NCBI GenBank assembly: GCA_018816735.1
Contig: JAHIVH010000102.1
Coordinates: 1-64,000, forward strand
Direction: 5' to 3'
Origin: Pseudomonadota bacterium
Lineage (GTDB): Bacteria; Desulfobacterota; Desulfobacteria; Desulfobacterales; JAHIVH01
DNA length: 64,000 nucleotides
Shown here: piece after piece, positions 62,071 through 64,000 of the stretch
Numbering within the stretch: position 1 is the first letter of the stretch
Layout of the letters: each line of letters begins with the position of its first letter
Notes under the pieces: model-generated
Told to the model about the DNA's origin: nothing
The model's database searches: none
Seen by the model: the letters and a program-made list of their open reading frames with translations, nothing else
Program-made: the position numbers and the translations under genes

Positions 62071-62988
62071 ATGAGCATTGTTGATTCAATCGGGAATACG
62101 CCGATGGTTGAAATTGGCAGAATGTGGGACACAGATAAAACCGGTGTCCGGATTATGGCAAAACTCGAAGGCGCCAATCCAGGGGGGTCAGTGAAAGACC
62201 GGCCAGCCTATTATATGGTCAGGGAAGCTGTTCAATCCGGAAAATTAAAAAAAGACAAGATCATTCTTGAACCCACGTCAGGAAATACAGGAATCGGCAT
62301 GGCCATGGTTGCAACCGCCCTTGGATTCAGGGTCAAACTCATTATGCCCGCCTGTGTGAGCATCGAAAGACGATCGATTCTCCTTGCCATGGGTGCGGAA
62401 CTCGAGCTGACGCCCGGCAGCCAGAAAACAGATGGTGCGATTGCAAGAGCCCACAATATCATGGACAATTATGGTGATCAGTATTTTATGCCCAACCAGT
62501 TTAATAATGAAGCCAACTGGAAATCCCATTATGAAACAACTGCGCCGGAAATCGTGAAAGACACCAATGGTGACGTGGATATGTTTGTGGCAGGCATGGG
62601 CACCACAGGCACACTCATGGGGTGTTCGCGATATTTCAGGGATCATCATCCGAAAACAAAAGTCACTGGTGTGGAACCCTGCGTAAACCACAGGATTCAG
62701 GGGTTAAAGAACATGGAAGAAGCCGTTGTTCCCGGAATTTACGATCCCAGCCTCCTTGACAGAAAGATCATCTGTAATGACGATGATGCATTTAATACAG
62801 TCAGAAATCTGGCCTTAAGGGAAGGTATTTTTTGCGGCATCAGTAGCGGCGCCGCACTCTGGGGAGCCATGGAAGTGGCAAAGGATATGCCTCGAGGCTC
62901 AACAGTTGCCGTGCTGTTTCCGGACAGGGGCGACAGATACCTTTCAACAGAAGTATTCCGTTCTGTATGTGCGGAATGTCCCCCATGA
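62071..62988 (+). CDS. Cysteine synthase (CysK/CysM family)
   Basis: 305 residues. PLP Lys in NPGGSVKDRPA, the substrate-binding TSGNTGIGMAMVA, GTTGTLMGCSRY (phosphate-binding) and the closing GISSGAALWGA. It makes cysteine from O-acetylserine (or a related activated serine) and sulfide. Length and the 'NPGGSVKDR' block fit the cysteine synthase A/B group. It supplies the cysteine that NifS uses two genes upstream. Its stop overlaps the fdhD start as ATGA. Confidence 0.9.
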   Translation: MSIVDSIGNTPMVEIGRMWDTDKTGVRIMAKLEGANPGGSVKDRPAYYMVREAVQSGKLKKDKIILEPTSGNTGIGMAMVATALGFRVKLIMPACVSIERRSILLAMGAELELTPGSQKTDGAIARAHNIMDNYGDQYFMPNQFNNEANWKSHYETTAPEIVKDTNGDVDMFVAGMGTTGTLMGCSRYFRDHHPKTKVTGVEPCVNHRIQGLKNMEEAVVPGIYDPSLLDRKIICNDDDAFNTVRNLALREGIFCGISSGAALWGAMEVAKDMPRGSTVAVLFPDRGDRYLSTEVFRSVCAECPP

Positions 62989-63830
62989 CCATCGACCATC
63001 CCCTTATTCCAAATACCGGAGACAACGGTGTGAAGGAAAGTATCCCCATAAAAATAGTTGAATGGGAGAATGACAAATTCCTGAATATAGCCACAAACAT
63101 TCTGGTGGAAGAACCCCTGTCCATTAGAATTGAAGGAAATCCTTATTCGGTCATCATGAGAACGCCGGGCGAAGAAACGTTCCATGCTGCGGGTTTATGC
63201 CTTGCAGAAGGAATAGTTGATGACCCTGCCGATATTGACAACATAGGCCTTTGTGATGAGGGTGATACAAATGTGGTCACTGTGACACTTGCGCCGGAAA
63301 GACGAAAAAAAATCCCCGAAATCCTCGCCAGGAAAAACTATCTCAGCCAGACAAGCTGCGGCATCTGCGGCAAGGAGCTTATCAAAGACCTCAACCAGTT
63401 CATCAAACCGTTTATTTTCAGAGAAAAAATCGATCTTGAAAAGGCCATGGTCTGTTTTGATAAATTCCCCCAATACCAGACCATGAGAACCCGAACCAAG
63501 TCATCGCATGCAGCTGCCCTTTTTAACCACACCTATGATCTGATCTCCATTTCTGAAGATGTGGGAAGACATAATGCGCTCGACAAAGCCATAGGAAAAC
63601 TCTTTCTTGAAAACAGGCTCAAGGATGTTTTTTTTCTGGTCCTGTCATCACGAATCAGCTATGAACTCGTACAAAAAGCGGCAAGAGCAGGTATTCAATT
63701 CATTATTTCCTACTCCCTGCCGACCTATCTATCCATAGAAGTCGCCAGCCATTTAGGGATGACATTGGCCTGCAGCAATAAGAAATCCGGCCTGTTTATT
63801 TTCTGCGGGAAAGAAAATATCAAGAGATGA
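62985..63830 (+). CDS. fdhD: Formate dehydrogenase accessory sulfurtransferase FdhD
   Basis: Carries sulfur from a cysteine desulfurase to the molybdenum or tungsten cofactor of formate dehydrogenase. Family marks: VEEPLSIRIEG, AAGLCLAEGIV, the sulfur-carrying pair Cys-Gly-Ile-Cys in TSCGICGKE, and ISEDVGRHNALDKAIG. The start is uncertain: ATG 62985 makes an ATGA overlap with cysM (281 residues), the frame opens at 62967, and GTG 63030 has the best ribosome site (GGAGA). Last clear gene of the nifU operon, consistent with desulfurase-dependent sulfur transfer. Confidence 0.9.
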   Translation: MTIDHPLIPNTGDNGVKESIPIKIVEWENDKFLNIATNILVEEPLSIRIEGNPYSVIMRTPGEETFHAAGLCLAEGIVDDPADIDNIGLCDEGDTNVVTVTLAPERRKKIPEILARKNYLSQTSCGICGKELIKDLNQFIKPFIFREKIDLEKAMVCFDKFPQYQTMRTRTKSSHAAALFNHTYDLISISEDVGRHNALDKAIGKLFLENRLKDVFFLVLSSRISYELVQKAARAGIQFIISYSLPTYLSIEVASHLGMTLACSNKKSGLFIFCGKENIKR

Positions 63831-63943
63831 GCAGGGTAACATTTGAAAGATTAAGTTATTTGCAATTCCACTTGACACGCCTATCTCCTCATGTATTCAA
63901 TTCGTGAACTTAAATCCAATCTACAACAATACCAGGAGACAAT

Positions 63944-64000
63944 ATGAACAAACCCATTTATTTGACAAACGCAGTTCAAATGATTTTAACCATTGTTTTA
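63944..64000 (+). CDS. Start of an unidentified gene (runs off the window)
   Basis: ATG 63944 with AGGAGA eight bases upstream opens a frame to the window end, encoding MNKPIYLTNAVQMILTIVL, a start with a hydrophobic segment. Too short to assign. A gap of 113 bases without features separates it from fdhD. Confidence 0.5.
   Translation, partial: MNKPIYLTNAVQMILTIVL

Overview
The window looks like chromosome from an anaerobic deltaproteobacterium, most likely a Desulfobacterales-type sulfate reducer (Desulfobacterota). This is inferred from gene content: a NifU/NifS/NIL-ferredoxin operon, a glycyl radical enzyme with its activase, an acetyl-CoA-synthase-like protein, FdhD, sigma-54 promoters, many hybrid histidine kinases and a cysteine-rich 'two-CW' regulator. 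No rRNA, tRNA or CRISPR array was seen.

Layout. 0-5.4 kb: the tail of an IS630-type transposase, a hotdog thioesterase, a secreted Ntn hydrolase, then three signalling genes (a lone receiver and two paralogous receiver-kinases). 5.3-15 kb: a recC-recB-recD operon on the minus strand, headed by a stand-alone relative of the acetyl-CoA synthase beta subunit. 15-24 kb: a PilZ-LuxR regulator, a SET-domain protein, cupin, Nudix and YqeY proteins, an acyl-CoA synthetase, HU, and a sigma-54 activator next to a small acidic secreted protein that has a sigma-54 promoter. 24-28.6 kb: speA plus carboxy(nor)spermidine dehydrogenase and decarboxylase, a polyamine operon. 28.6-32.3 kb: a diadenylate cyclase fused to its YbbR regulator, DUF2914, an SrkA-like kinase and a secreted protein. 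32.3-36.4 kb: glnA behind a consensus sigma-54 promoter, and a chemoreceptor with two CZB-like zinc motifs between its membrane segments. 36.4-44.2 kb: an operon of radical SAM activase, glycyl radical enzyme, LigB-type protein and PutA. 44.5-53.3 kb: a hybrid kinase, a truncated SDR, a large MscS channel and an Mla lipid-transport locus. 53.5-59 kb: a C45-type Ntn hydrolase, a GNAT protein, citrate synthase and a FetAB-type exporter. 59-64 kb: a two-CW XRE regulator with palindromic operators, divergent from nifU-nifS-NIL ferredoxin-cysM-fdhD, and the start of one more gene.

The most notable observations are these. (1) The mla locus carries what look like two internal deletions: mlaE/mlaF are joined with loss of the mlaE 3' end and the mlaF start, and the MlaD N-terminus is fused in frame to the MlaC C-terminus. 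A truncated SDR lies nearby. (2) The MlaF-type ATPase has a C-terminal domain that looks like a degenerate GGDEF domain. (3) A sigma-54 activator, a sigma-54 promoter, a small acidic exported protein and two copies of a GAAC-N5-GTTCC operator form a compact candidate regulatory unit. (4) A cysteine-rich XRE regulator with two palindromes in its promoter stands divergent to the Fe-S assembly operon. (5) An ACS-like protein sits in the recBCD operon.
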